A stretch of 64,000 bases of DNA from Nocardiopsis sp. MG754419 (GTDB taxonomy: Bacteria; Actinomycetota; Actinomycetes; Streptosporangiales; Streptosporangiaceae): NCBI RefSeq assembly GCF_018207095.1, contig NZ_QOCZ01000051.1, positions 1 through 64,000 on the forward strand. The letters run 5' to 3'. The notes under the pieces are model-generated. The model was not told where the DNA came from. It did no database searches and worked only from the letters and a program-made list of their open reading frames with translations. Shown here in pieces: positions 24,678 to 34,882 of the stretch. The translations under genes were made by a program, and so were the position numbers. How positions within the stretch are numbered: the first letter of the stretch is position 1; every line of letters begins with the position of its first letter.

Positions 24678-26426
24678 ATGACGGGACGGCAGGGGAACGG
24701 CCCTCGTGGCCGGGGCGGTCGCGGGGGCGGCGGTCGCAGGCCCGAACCCGAACCCGTGCGCGGCGTGCGCGACGAGGCCCGGCTCTCCCAGGAGCTGCTC
24801 AAGATGGACGGTGCCTCCTACGGGCGCTACAAGTCCCTCAAGGGCGACTGGGACTTCGGCGACTTCACCCTGACCATCGAGCGGGTCCAGGCCGACCCGT
24901 TCGCCCCACCGTCGCGGGTCCGTGTCCTGCGACCCGACGCCGGCATCCCGAGCAGCGCCTACGCCGACCCGGTGCGTCGCCGGGCCACCGCGGACTTCCT
25001 GGGCAGACTGGCCCGACGTCGGCTCAAGGGGTCGCTGCTGCGGATCGACACCGGGGGCCAGGAGGTGATCGCGCGCTCGTCCTGCCAGGTGGGCGCGGAC
25101 GGGTCCCTGGACCTGCGGATCGGTCTCGACCTGCCCGGACACGGGCGACGGATCGACGGCCGCACCGCCGAGCGCGAGCTGTGCCGGACGGTGCCCGAGC
25201 TGGTCGACGACCTCGACTGGGAGGAGATCGACCAGAAGGCCGCGGAGGCCTTCGCCGACAGCGTGGTCGACACCGAGGCCCTGCGCGGGGCCCTCGCCGA
25301 GCGTGACCTGGTGGCGTTCGTGGCGGACGGGGCGATCCTGCCCCGGCGCAGTGGGATCAGTGACGAACCCATGCACGGCGAGGGCGTCGTGCCGTTCGCC
25401 GCACCCGAGTCCCTGCGGGTGAGCGTGGACGTGCCGCACCGGGGCACCGTGACCGGTCTGGGCGTACCCGAGGGCATCACGCTCATCGTGGGCGGCGGCT
25501 TCCACGGCAAGTCCACGCTGTTGCACGCCCTGGAGCGCGGTGTGTACGACCACGTGCCCGGGGACGGGCGCGAGTTGGTGGTGACCCGGGACGACGCGGT
25601 GAAGATCCGGGCCGAGGAGGGGCGCCGGGCGGAGCGGGTGGACGTCAGCCCGTTCGTGCGCAACCTGCCCACCGGCGCCGACACCCGCGACTTTCGCACC
25701 GAGAACGCGTCCGGATCCACCTCGCAGGCGGCCAACATCTGTGAGGCCGTGGAGACCGGTGCGCGCACCCTGTTGGTGGACGAGGACTCCACCGCCACCA
25801 ACCTCATGATCCGCGACGACCGCATGCAGGCCCTGGTGCACGGTGACCGCGAACCCCTGGTGCCCTTCATCGACCTGGTGCGGCCGCTGCGTCGGGTGCA
25901 CGGGGTCTCGACCGTGCTGGTCATGGGCGGCAGCGGTGACTACTTCGATGTGGCCGATCACGTGATCATGTTGGACGCCTACCACCCGCACGACGTCACC
26001 GAACGCGCCGCGGAGCTGGCCCGGGAGCGCACCGACGCGGAGTTCGCGCTGCCGCGCGCCCGGGTCGTGGACCCCCGGTCGGTGGACGACCGCACCGACC
26101 GGGGTCGGTCCAAGCTCAAGCGGCGGGACATGGACGTGCTGGTGCTCGGCGAGAGCGACGTCGACGTGCGCGCGGTGGAGCAGTTCGTCGACGCCGGACA
26201 GATCACCGGCGCCGGCCTGGCCCTGCGCGCCCTGGTGGCCGCGGGCCACCTGAACGGTGAGCGGACGCTCTCCGAGGCGCTGGACTCCCTGGAGCGGGAC
26301 CTGGCCGAGCGGGGCGTGACCCTGCTGGGCGAGGACTTCGCCGGGGACTACGCGCTGCCTCGTCGGCACGAGATCGCCGCGGTCCTCAACCGTCTGCGGA
26401 CCCTGCGGGTGGCCGAACAACGCTGA
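24678..26426 (+). CDS. ABC-class predicted ATPase (COG3044 family)
   Basis: A 582-residue soluble protein. After a Gly/Arg-rich disordered start, the core has a Walker A variant GGGFHGKST, ENASGSTSQAANICEAVETGA (an ABC signature-like stretch), LLVDEDSTATNLM as Walker B, and TVLVMGGSGDYFDVADHVIML. These identify the COG3044 group of predicted ABC-type ATPases without membrane domains. The biological role of the family is unknown. The ATG follows GGGGGAAACG. It is divergent from the glycosyltransferase gene and convergent with a membrane protein gene. Confidence 0.85.
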   Translation: MTGRQGNGPRGRGGRGGGGRRPEPEPVRGVRDEARLSQELLKMDGASYGRYKSLKGDWDFGDFTLTIERVQADPFAPPSRVRVLRPDAGIPSSAYADPVRRRATADFLGRLARRRLKGSLLRIDTGGQEVIARSSCQVGADGSLDLRIGLDLPGHGRRIDGRTAERELCRTVPELVDDLDWEEIDQKAAEAFADSVVDTEALRGALAERDLVAFVADGAILPRRSGISDEPMHGEGVVPFAAPESLRVSVDVPHRGTVTGLGVPEGITLIVGGGFHGKSTLLHALERGVYDHVPGDGRELVVTRDDAVKIRAEEGRRAERVDVSPFVRNLPTGADTRDFRTENASGSTSQAANICEAVETGARTLLVDEDSTATNLMIRDDRMQALVHGDREPLVPFIDLVRPLRRVHGVSTVLVMGGSGDYFDVADHVIMLDAYHPHDVTERAAELARERTDAEFALPRARVVDPRSVDDRTDRGRSKLKRRDMDVLVLGESDVDVRAVEQFVDAGQITGAGLALRALVAAGHLNGERTLSEALDSLERDLAERGVTLLGEDFAGDYALPRRHEIAAVLNRLRTLRVAEQR

Positions 26427-26459
26427 ACCGGTGCGGGGCCGCCCACCGGCGGCCCCGCC

Positions 26460-27056
26460 TCACAGCAGGAGGAGCAGCAGGATGCCGGCGCCGACCGCGG
26501 TGTCGTAGACCATGCACCACTCGGCCAGGGACCGGGAGATCACCTTCCGCGTCCACCAGTGCACGGCGTCCCAGGTGGCGTGGGCGAGCAACCCGAGCGC
26601 GATGACCACCACCGCGACCTGGGCGGAGACCACCAGCGCCAGGACGCCGGCCCCACCGAACACGAGCAGGGCGGGGATCTGGAGGGCGAACACACCCGGG
26701 CGGCGCAGCTGTCCGCGCACCAGGCCGACCACCACCAGTACCGCGCCCAGGACGAGGACGACGGGCCAGGCCGTCACCCCCACGCCCTCCAGTACGAAGT
26801 AGAGGGCGCCGACCGCACCCACCATGAGCCAACTGGTCCGGGCACGGTCCAGGACGGCGATGGCCAGGTACATGACCGGCAGGGTGAACATCAGGAAGAG
26901 CAGTCCCCGGTCGTCGGGACCGCCGGAGACGGTGAGCACCGCGGCCAGGGCGGCGGTCAGGGAGGGCCACCAACGGCCCAGGATCTCGGTCACCGTCGCG
27001 TGGACGGTCGCGGTTCCGCCCGTGGCCGGGGCGGTGTCCGTTCTCATCGTGGTCAT
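26460..27056 (-). CDS. Multi-pass membrane protein of unknown function
   Basis: The 198-residue, very hydrophobic protein probably spans the membrane six or more times (for example FLMFTLPVMYLAIAVLD, PVVLVLGAVLVVVGLV and GVLALVVSAQVAVVVIALGLLA). A conserved-looking LAHATWDAVHWWTRKVISRSLAEWCMVYD segment precedes a C-terminal run of leucines. No family assigned with confidence. It is divergent from the GlxA-type regulator and could be its target. Confidence 0.7.
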   Translation of the reverse strand: MTTMRTDTAPATGGTATVHATVTEILGRWWPSLTAALAAVLTVSGGPDDRGLLFLMFTLPVMYLAIAVLDRARTSWLMVGAVGALYFVLEGVGVTAWPVVLVLGAVLVVVGLVRGQLRRPGVFALQIPALLVFGGAGVLALVVSAQVAVVVIALGLLAHATWDAVHWWTRKVISRSLAEWCMVYDTAVGAGILLLLLL

Positions 27057-27187
27057 GCGCCCAGACTCGGTCGGGGCCCGCCCCGGTGGCCAGACGTATC
27101 CTGGGCCATGTCCGAAACCCTGGGATACCGGGCCGGACCGCCCGGAGCGAGGGCCCGGGTCGACCTACCGGTCGGGGGAGCGGTGGC

Positions 27188-28168
27188 ATGGCCGAGCGCA
27201 GGATCGTCGTGGTGGCCTACGACGACGCCGAACTCCTGGAGGTCGCCTCGATCACCTCCACCCTGGCCACGGCGAACGACCTCCTCCCCGAAGGCGCCCC
27301 CTACGCAACGGTCGTGGCTACTCTGGGCGGGAATCCGGCGCGCTGCTCGTCCGGCCTGGTCCTGCACGCCCAGGCGGCGCTGGAGACACTCCGTGGGCCG
27401 CTGGACACCCTGATCGTGTCCGGTGGACACGGGCACGAACGGGCCGCCGCCGACCCCCACCTGGTCGCGCACGTGCGCCGACTGTCCCGGGAGAGTCGCA
27501 GAGTGGCGTCGGTGTGCACCGGATCGAGTGTGCTGGCCGCCGCGGGACTGCTGGACGGCCGGCGGGCGACCACGCACTGGCACTTCGCCCGGGACCTGGC
27601 CGCCCGTCACCCCGGGGTGACCGTCGATCCCGCGCCCCTGTTCATCCGGGACGGTGAGGTCTCCACCGCGGCGGGGGTGACCAGCGCACTCGATCTCACG
27701 CTGGACTTCGTGGTCGAGGACCACGGGACACCTCTGGCGCGACTGGTCTCCCGGGTGCTGGTCACCCACCTCCAACGCCCCGGTGACCAGGCGCAGATGA
27801 GCGTGCTCACCACCCTGGACCCCGAGAACCTGTTGGCCCGGCGGGTGCTCGACCACGTCAGGTCCCACCTGGACGGAGATCTGGGCGCCGACGCGCTCGC
27901 CCGCGCCGTCGGGGTGAGCGTCCGTCAACTGCACCGGCTGTGCCGACTGCACACGGGGCTGCCGCCCGGCCGTCTGGTGCGCCGGGCGCGGACCGAGGCC
28001 GCCGCGGACCTGCTGGAGTCCACCACGCTCGCCCTGTCCGAGGTGGCCGACCGGTGCGGTCTGGGTTCCACCGAGACCCTCCGGCAGGTCTTCCTCGAAC
28101 GGTACGGAACCCCACCCTCGCGCTACCGCGCCGCCCACCGGGAACGCGCCGGAGCGCGTCCGTCCTGA
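27188..28168 (+). CDS. GlxA-type AraC-family regulator (DJ-1/PfpI plus AraC HTH)
   Basis: A 326-residue transcription factor. Residues 1 to about 180 form a DJ-1/PfpI-like domain (VVVAYDDAELLEVASI, LIVSGGHG, ASVCTGSSVLAAAGLL with the nucleophile-position Cys, and TTHWHF). Residues 220-315 are an AraC double HTH (LARAVGVSVRQLHRLCRLHTG, LSEVADRCGLGSTETLRQVF). ATG 27188 follows GGGGGAGCGG. The GlxA group often controls neighbouring catabolic or transport genes; the only candidate here is the divergent membrane protein. Confidence 0.9.
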   Translation: MAERRIVVVAYDDAELLEVASITSTLATANDLLPEGAPYATVVATLGGNPARCSSGLVLHAQAALETLRGPLDTLIVSGGHGHERAAADPHLVAHVRRLSRESRRVASVCTGSSVLAAAGLLDGRRATTHWHFARDLAARHPGVTVDPAPLFIRDGEVSTAAGVTSALDLTLDFVVEDHGTPLARLVSRVLVTHLQRPGDQAQMSVLTTLDPENLLARRVLDHVRSHLDGDLGADALARAVGVSVRQLHRLCRLHTGLPPGRLVRRARTEAAADLLESTTLALSEVADRCGLGSTETLRQVFLERYGTPPSRYRAAHRERAGARPS

Positions 28169-28604
28169 ACCGGTGTCGGCCCCGTGTCCGTCCGGGAACA
28201 CGCCGGCGTTCCCCGTCCGGGTGAGCGCCCCGCCCCGTGCCCGACGAGAGCACCACGCCTCACCGTGTCCGCGCACCGCACCCGGTCCGGGCCCGTGGGA
28301 ACACGCCCGGCCTTGTTCCGGGGGGAGGGCACCCGTGCCGCGCCCGTCGCGCACCCGTGCCTTCGGGGCGCACCCGCCCGCACGTCCGCGTACCCGGGTG
28401 GAGCGCGCCCGGACACCGGAACCACGCCCGAGGTGTGGCCGTGGTCACGAGAGGGGGGTTCTCGCCGGTCGGTGGTCGGAGCGGGTCGGTAAGGTGGAAA
28501 AGCAGGGCGCAGCAACCCCGAAAGGCGTCATATCGGAACCTTCGGGCCGGTGTTCGTGTGCGTGTCGCCCTGCGGCCCCGACCCTCTTTGGAGACGAGAA
28601 CCCG
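28169..28604. other. Intergenic region upstream of PAC2-pyrD
   Basis: No gene recognised. Long frames through here lack family similarity. The last bases carry GGAGACGAG, the ribosome-binding site of the PAC2 gene. Confidence 0.4.
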
Positions 28605-29524
28605 GTGCGTGACCCCGCAGATCTGTACGAACTCCACCCAGGTTTCGACGACGTCGCCGGCCAGGCGATGCTGGTCTGTCTGGACGGCTTCGTCGACGCC
28701 GGACACGCGGGACGCCAGCTGGCCGAACTGCTCTTCGAGCAGTTCACCGCGGAGAAGATCGCCACCTTCGACACCGATCGGCTCGTGAACTACCGCGACC
28801 GTCGCCCGTCGATGACGTTCAGCGAGAACACCTGGCTGGAGTACAAGGTGCCCGAGCTCGGCCTGTACCGCATGCATGACGACGAGGGAGCGCCCTTCCT
28901 CGTCCTGCACGGCCCCGAACCCGACCGTGAGTGGGAACTGTTCGTCGCCGCCGTCCAGCAGTTGGTCGACCGCTACTCCGTCTCGCTGACCATCAGCGCG
29001 CACGGCATCCCCATGGCCGTGCCGCACACGCGCCCGGTGACGGTCACCCCGCACGCCACCCGGCCCGAACTGGTCTCCGGTCACACGCCGTGGATCGGCC
29101 GACTGGAGGTGCCCGGCAGCGCCGTCGCGCTCCTGGAGTACCGTCTGGGCGAGCGGGGCGACGACTTCATCGGCTACGCCGTGCACGTGCCCAGCTACCT
29201 GGCCCAGTCCCACTACCCGCGTGCGGCCATCGCCGCCATCGGGTACGTCACCGGCGCCACCGGCCTCGCCGTGCCCACCGCCGAGATGGAGGAGACGGCC
29301 ACCGCCACCGACGTGGAGATCGCCGAGCAGGTCGCCTCCTCCGAGGAGGTCCAGCGCGTGGTCGCCAACCTGGAACGCCAGTACGACGACATCATGACCT
29401 CCAGAGCGGAGGGAAAGACCCCGGAACCGCCCCTGGGCGAGGACGAGGCAGGGCTGCCCACCGCCGACGAACTCGGCGCTGAACTCGAACGCTTCCTCGC
29501 AGAGCGCGAGGGCGACGGAAACGG

Positions 29525-29528
<4 letters not shown>
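28605..29528 (+). CDS. PAC2-family protein
   Basis: Protein of the PAC2 family (COG2047), named for a eukaryotic proteasome-assembly chaperone. Actinobacterial members are of uncertain role. The 307-residue sequence has [39 protein letters not shown], and [19 protein letters not shown] typical of the family, then an acidic C-terminal tail. GTG 28605 follows GGAGACGAG. The stop overlaps the pyrD start in ATGA fashion, so the two genes are coupled. Confidence 0.88.
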
Positions 29529-30700
<1,172 letters not shown>

Positions 30701-30729
30701 GACCCCCACGGGCACTCCCGCGTCCGGGA

Positions 30730-30772
30730 ACGCGTGCGGCCGGTGGGGAGCCTCCCCACCGGCCGCACGCGT
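30730..30772. terminator. 20-bp perfect hairpin between convergent genes
   Basis: A stem of 20 pairs beginning ACGCGTGCGGCC closes on a GCC loop. It lies between pyrD and the convergent deacetylase gene and should stop transcription from both sides, although it has no U tract. Confidence 0.85.
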
Positions 30773-30802
30773 CGTTCGGGCCGACACCCGGCCCCCGTCC
30801 GA

Positions 30803-32341
30803 CTACCAGCTGCCGTCCCAGTCCTCGGGGAACCGGGAGCCGGGGTCGGGGTGACCCATCGCCTGGCTGGTGGTGACGAACGTGTAGTCGTCCGCGCGTA
30901 GGCGTTCGATGATCTCGGGCATGGCGGCGATCGCGGGGGCCTGGGGGTCGTGCAGCAGCACCACTCCGCCCGGTTCCACCTCGCCGACCACGTTCTCGAC
31001 GATCCGATCGCGGTCCAGGCCCTCCCAGTCCTTGCTGTCCACCGTCCACATGGTCTCCACCATGTCCTGGTCGGCGATGGTCGCGAGCACGTTCTCGTCG
31101 GTGGCGCCGAAGGGCGGACGGAAGAGCTCCACGGTGTGACCGGTCTGCCGCCGGGTCATCGCGCTCACCGCGGCGACCTGTCCGGGAAGCTCCTCGGCGT
31201 CCATCCGGTTCATGTGTTCGTGCACGTCGCCGTGGCTGGCGATCTCGTGTCCCTCGGCGTAGGCGCGACGCAGCGGGCCGGGGCGGGTCAGGACCGGGCC
31301 TCCGTTGACGAAGAACGACGCGGTCACCTCCTCCTCCGCCAGGATGTCCAGCAGGTGCGAGGTCGCCTCCACCGGTCCGTCGTCGAAGGTCAGGGCCACG
31401 CACTTGGTGGCGGCGTCGTCGCAGTCCACGTCCGGGTCGTGGGGCACGATCCGGCCCGGAGGGCGGTCGGCGTCGGACTCCGCCTCCTGACCCGCGGTCG
31501 CCGGCGGGGCGAGGTCGGGTTCGTCCACCAGGGACGCCTCCCGCGCGCGTGCGCCCAGTTCGGACAGCAGGGGCGTGGCCGTGTCGTGGTCGACCACGAC
31601 GACCTTGCGACCGAACTCCGCGTTGGGCACGTGCCCCTCGACGACCGGGGACAGGTGCCCGTCGTCGAACTCCACCACCAGGTCGCCGTCGTCGTTGAAA
31701 CCGATGGAGTCGTAGGTGCGCAGCACCGGGAACAGCGCGTCGGGGTCGACCTCCTCGTCGTCGGCCAGATCCTCGAGCACGAGGTCGTTGAGCGTGGCCA
31801 GGTCCTCCTGGCCGGCGAGCAGCTCGGTGGAGTAGGCGGTGTGGCCGGTGGCCGCGTCGTACCAGTAGGTGGCGTAGCCCTCGCGCAGCCCGTGCATGTC
31901 CTCCTCGGTGCGCACCAGTCGCACCCCGAGCACCCCGTCGGCCGCGCCCACCAGCTCCCAGTCGACCTCCAGACGCACCGGGTCGCGGGTGCCGGCACGG
32001 AAGTCCTGGACCTCCTCGTCGACACGGGCGGCGAGGCCCTCGGTGAACGGCGCGGCGTCGGTGAACCGGGGAAGGGCGATGTCGATCTCGACGTCGGTCT
32101 CCGGAAGGAAGTGGTGGTGTTCGTACTCCTCGGGGCCGGCGGTCCACTCCTCCAGGCCGTCCCCGACCTCCGAACGCAACATCGTGATCGACGCCGCGTC
32201 ACCGCCGCCGCCGAGATCCTCCCCGCAGGCGGCCAGGGGCAGGACCACGGCCACGGTCAGGGCGCCGGGCCAGAGCCGCCCCCCGCGGCCCCCACGACGC
32301 CGGGGCACGACGCGTTCCGGTGCGCTCTCGCTCGACGACAC
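30803..32341 (-). CDS. Polysaccharide deacetylase lipoprotein (NodB domain)
   Basis: Exported lipoprotein of 512 residues. After a basic start, VVLPLAAC forms a lipobox with the lipidation Cys at about residue 39. A middle domain of about 280 residues (SITMLRSEVGDG...) resembles DUF3298-type domains seen with such enzymes. The C-terminal NodB domain shows CVALTFDDGP, SFFVNGG, HEIASHGDVHEHM (metal His pair), FRPPFGATDENV and VLLHD. It probably removes N- or O-acetyl groups from cell-wall glycan. GTG 32341 has GGGAGAGGGAG upstream. A paralogue follows on the same strand. Confidence 0.88.
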   Translation of the reverse strand: MSSSESAPERVVPRRRGGRGGRLWPGALTVAVVLPLAACGEDLGGGGDAASITMLRSEVGDGLEEWTAGPEEYEHHHFLPETDVEIDIALPRFTDAAPFTEGLAARVDEEVQDFRAGTRDPVRLEVDWELVGAADGVLGVRLVRTEEDMHGLREGYATYWYDAATGHTAYSTELLAGQEDLATLNDLVLEDLADDEEVDPDALFPVLRTYDSIGFNDDGDLVVEFDDGHLSPVVEGHVPNAEFGRKVVVVDHDTATPLLSELGARAREASLVDEPDLAPPATAGQEAESDADRPPGRIVPHDPDVDCDDAATKCVALTFDDGPVEATSHLLDILAEEEVTASFFVNGGPVLTRPGPLRRAYAEGHEIASHGDVHEHMNRMDAEELPGQVAAVSAMTRRQTGHTVELFRPPFGATDENVLATIADQDMVETMWTVDSKDWEGLDRDRIVENVVGEVEPGGVVLLHDPQAPAIAAMPEIIERLRADDYTFVTTSQAMGHPDPGSRFPEDWDGSW

Positions 32342-32729
32342 AACCCGACTCCCTCTCCCTGGTACGGCCGCTCCCACCTCTGCTGGCAGCAACATAGGGG
32401 AGACGGACCCCGCTCCCGGTGCGGCTGACCACATGTGGACATCGCCCCGCGTCGGGGATCACCCCGTTCCCGGCGGTGCGGCTCCGGCCCGTCGGGAACG
32501 GCCGACACGTCGCATCCCCGTATCCCGGCGTCGGGCCGACGGCCGTCACGGACGGTGATCCCGACACGGAATCTCACGCGCCGTGTTCTTCGGGCCCGCG
32601 CTGCGCGTCGGCCCGTGGTCGGGCGCCTTGGTGGTCGGGGACCTTCGTCGTCCGCGGTGGGTGACCCGTTCCTCGCGATCCCACCGGGGGCACCCGGACC
32701 GAGGGCCCTTCAGGCCCGACACGAGGGGA
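32342..32729. other. Intergenic region between two deacetylase genes
   Basis: No gene recognised. A small CCCCG-CGT-CGGGG hairpin lies near 32447. The two paralogous genes are therefore probably transcribed separately. Confidence 0.4.
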
Positions 32730-34328
32730 CTAGTCGTCCTCGTCCGCGTCCTCGGTCTCCTCCGGCTCCTCGGTCTCCTCCGGCTCCTCGGGCACCCCGT
32801 CGACGTAGCTGCGGCCCGGTTCGGGGGTGCCGAGCAGCTGCGACACCGTCACCATGGTGTAACCGCGTTCGTCCAGTTCACGGATGATCTCGTGCGACGC
32901 GTCGATGGTGGTGTCGTGGATGTCGTGCATGAGGATGATGGCTCCGTCCTCGGCCCCGTCGAGGGCGCGCTCGGCCACCACGTCGGCCTCGCGGTCCTTC
33001 CAGTCGTTGGTGTCCACGCTCCACATGATCTGGGCCAGCCCCATCTCCTCGGTGACCCGGGCGACGGTGTCGTTGGTGGAGCCGTACGGCGGGCGCATCA
33101 GGTCCATGACGTAGCCGGTCTCGCGGTACACCTGGGCCTGGACCGGATCCAGGTCGGCCCGCACGCCGCCGGCGCCGAGCGTGGCCAGGTCCGGGTGGGC
33201 CAACGTGTGGTTGGCCAACTCGTGTCCCTCCGCGTAGGTGCGTCGTACCGTCCACGGGTGCTCGGCCACGGGATGCCCGGTGACGAAGAAGGTCGCCTTG
33301 GCGTCGTGCTCGGCGAGAGCGTCCAGCAGTTCGGGGGTGCGCCCGCCGGGGCCGTCGTCGTAGGTCAGGGCCACACAGCGCGTGTCGGGGTCGGCGCAGT
33401 CGACCTCGTCGTCGATGGGGGAGAACTCCCCGGGTGCGCCCGGGGAGGAGCCGTCCTTGTCGGCCTCGGGGGCGGCGGCCACCGTGAACTCCTCGACGCT
33501 CCGGGTCGCCGCCTCGCGGGCCCGCAGACCGAACTCCGACAGCAGTTCCTCGGCCTCCTCACGGTCCACCATGACGTGGACACGCCCCTCGGAGGTCGGA
33601 GCGACCTGGCCGTCGTCGAACTCGACGATCAGATCGCCCTCGGGGCTGAAACCCAGGGAGTCGTAGAGGGTGCTGATCGGGTGCAGGGACGTGGCCGAGA
33701 CGGTGTCCGGGACCTCTTCGCGGACCCGCTCGTTGAGGGCGGCGAGTTCGCTCTGGCCGGCGAGCAGGCCGCTGGAGCCGTGCACGGTGCCGTCGTCGGT
33801 CTCGTACCAGTACGTGCTGTGGCCCTCGCGGGTCTCCTCGGAATCGGTCTCGGTCGTGGTGACCCGTACGCCCACGATCCCGTCCCCGGCGGCGGTCAGG
33901 CGCCACCCGCCCTCGAAGGAGGCGGCGCCGGGGTTGGCGGCGTCGAAGGCGTGCACCCGGTCGGTGAGGGTGCGGTCCAGGAAGTCGGTGAGCGGGTCGG
34001 CGTCGGGGATGGCCGGGTAGGTCACGGTGACGTCGCTGTCGCCCTCGTAAGCGACCGTGGTCTCCTCGGTCCCGGGGACCGCGGCCGCCTCGACCACGGT
34101 CGTGCCCTCCTCGGACGCCTCCGCGGGCGGGTCCTCCTCGGTCTCCATCCCGACGTTCTCCGCGAGGTTCGCGATGACACCGTCCTCGGACGGGTCGGGT
34201 GGTCGTGTCGTCGACAGCACCAGTCCCGAGAGCACCACCAACGCGATCGCCACCGTGAGGATCGGGTGGTCGGGTGCCATGGTCGGACGGTCTTGCTGCT
34301 GCTTCACCTGGGGGCTCTCCACGTTCAT
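32730..34328 (-). CDS. Membrane-anchored polysaccharide deacetylase, paralogue
   Basis: A 532-residue paralogue of the deacetylase at 30803-32341 with the same domain order. It starts with an uncleaved-looking anchor (HPILTVAIALVVLSGLVLS) instead of a lipobox. Its NodB domain has CVALTYDDGPGGRTPELL, ATFFVTGHPVAEH, HELANHTLAHPDL, MRPPYGSTNDTVA and ILMHDIHD, with metal-binding residues intact. The C-terminus ends in acidic EEPEET repeats absent from the paralogue. The different anchors may place the two enzymes differently in the envelope. Confidence 0.87.
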   Translation of the reverse strand: MNVESPQVKQQQDRPTMAPDHPILTVAIALVVLSGLVLSTTRPPDPSEDGVIANLAENVGMETEEDPPAEASEEGTTVVEAAAVPGTEETTVAYEGDSDVTVTYPAIPDADPLTDFLDRTLTDRVHAFDAANPGAASFEGGWRLTAAGDGIVGVRVTTTETDSEETREGHSTYWYETDDGTVHGSSGLLAGQSELAALNERVREEVPDTVSATSLHPISTLYDSLGFSPEGDLIVEFDDGQVAPTSEGRVHVMVDREEAEELLSEFGLRAREAATRSVEEFTVAAAPEADKDGSSPGAPGEFSPIDDEVDCADPDTRCVALTYDDGPGGRTPELLDALAEHDAKATFFVTGHPVAEHPWTVRRTYAEGHELANHTLAHPDLATLGAGGVRADLDPVQAQVYRETGYVMDLMRPPYGSTNDTVARVTEEMGLAQIMWSVDTNDWKDREADVVAERALDGAEDGAIILMHDIHDTTIDASHEIIRELDERGYTMVTVSQLLGTPEPGRSYVDGVPEEPEETEEPEETEDADEDD

Positions 34329-34487
34329 CGTCAGACGAACGTTCGCGGAGGACGGGGGTAGGTTCGACTCCGCGTAACGCTGGTTTCGGGTGTGGTGCCG
34401 GGCTCACGGCGGGGGTTCGCTCGTGTGCTCCGGTTCAGGGGTCACGCCGGGTACAGGGGCGAAGGGGGTGCTCCCTATACTTGCAGC

Positions 34488-34725
34488 CGTGGAAGGTACA
34501 CACTCCCGTCCTCGGTCGCCGGAGCCCGCTCCGGCCTGGTGGGGGTGTGTCGAAAGAGGGAACCCGGTGCGAATCCGGGACTGCCCCGCAGCGGTATGTG
34601 GGAACGAGCGTCGCCATGAGCACTGGTGCGCCGATCGTCGAGGTCGGTGGCCGGGAAGCGGTGGCCATTAGGAGAGCCGACGCGTAGCGTCGGAAACGCC
34701 CACGAGTCCGAAGACCTGCCTCCAC
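34488..34725 (+). promoter_or_regulatory. Cobalamin (B12) riboswitch upstream of metE
   Basis: The core GGGAACCCGGTGCGAATCC, then GGGACTGCCCCGCAGCGGTA, and the 3' element GAGTCCGAAGACCTGCC (34704-34720) are the conserved cobalamin-riboswitch segments, in order and spacing. The element lies 158 bp before metE. By known logic, adenosylcobalamin binding shuts off the B12-independent methionine synthase when B12 is available. Confidence 0.93.
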
Positions 34726-34882
34726 CCGGCGGCGCACCCGTGCCGCCGGTGGTCCCGCGCCCCGAGGGAGGGCCGAGGTCGCCAGGCACGTGTGCGCGTT
34801 CGGCGTACCCTTCGGCGTGCCCGCGTTCCTCGTCTCCGCCCTCGTGGCCGGTACCCGGCTTTCGACGAGGGAGAGAAGCTTC

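Noticed and set aside
24531-26420. 629-codon minus-strand frame opposite the COG3044 ATPase
   Set aside because: No motifs; the plus strand carries Walker motifs and a good ribosome-binding site.
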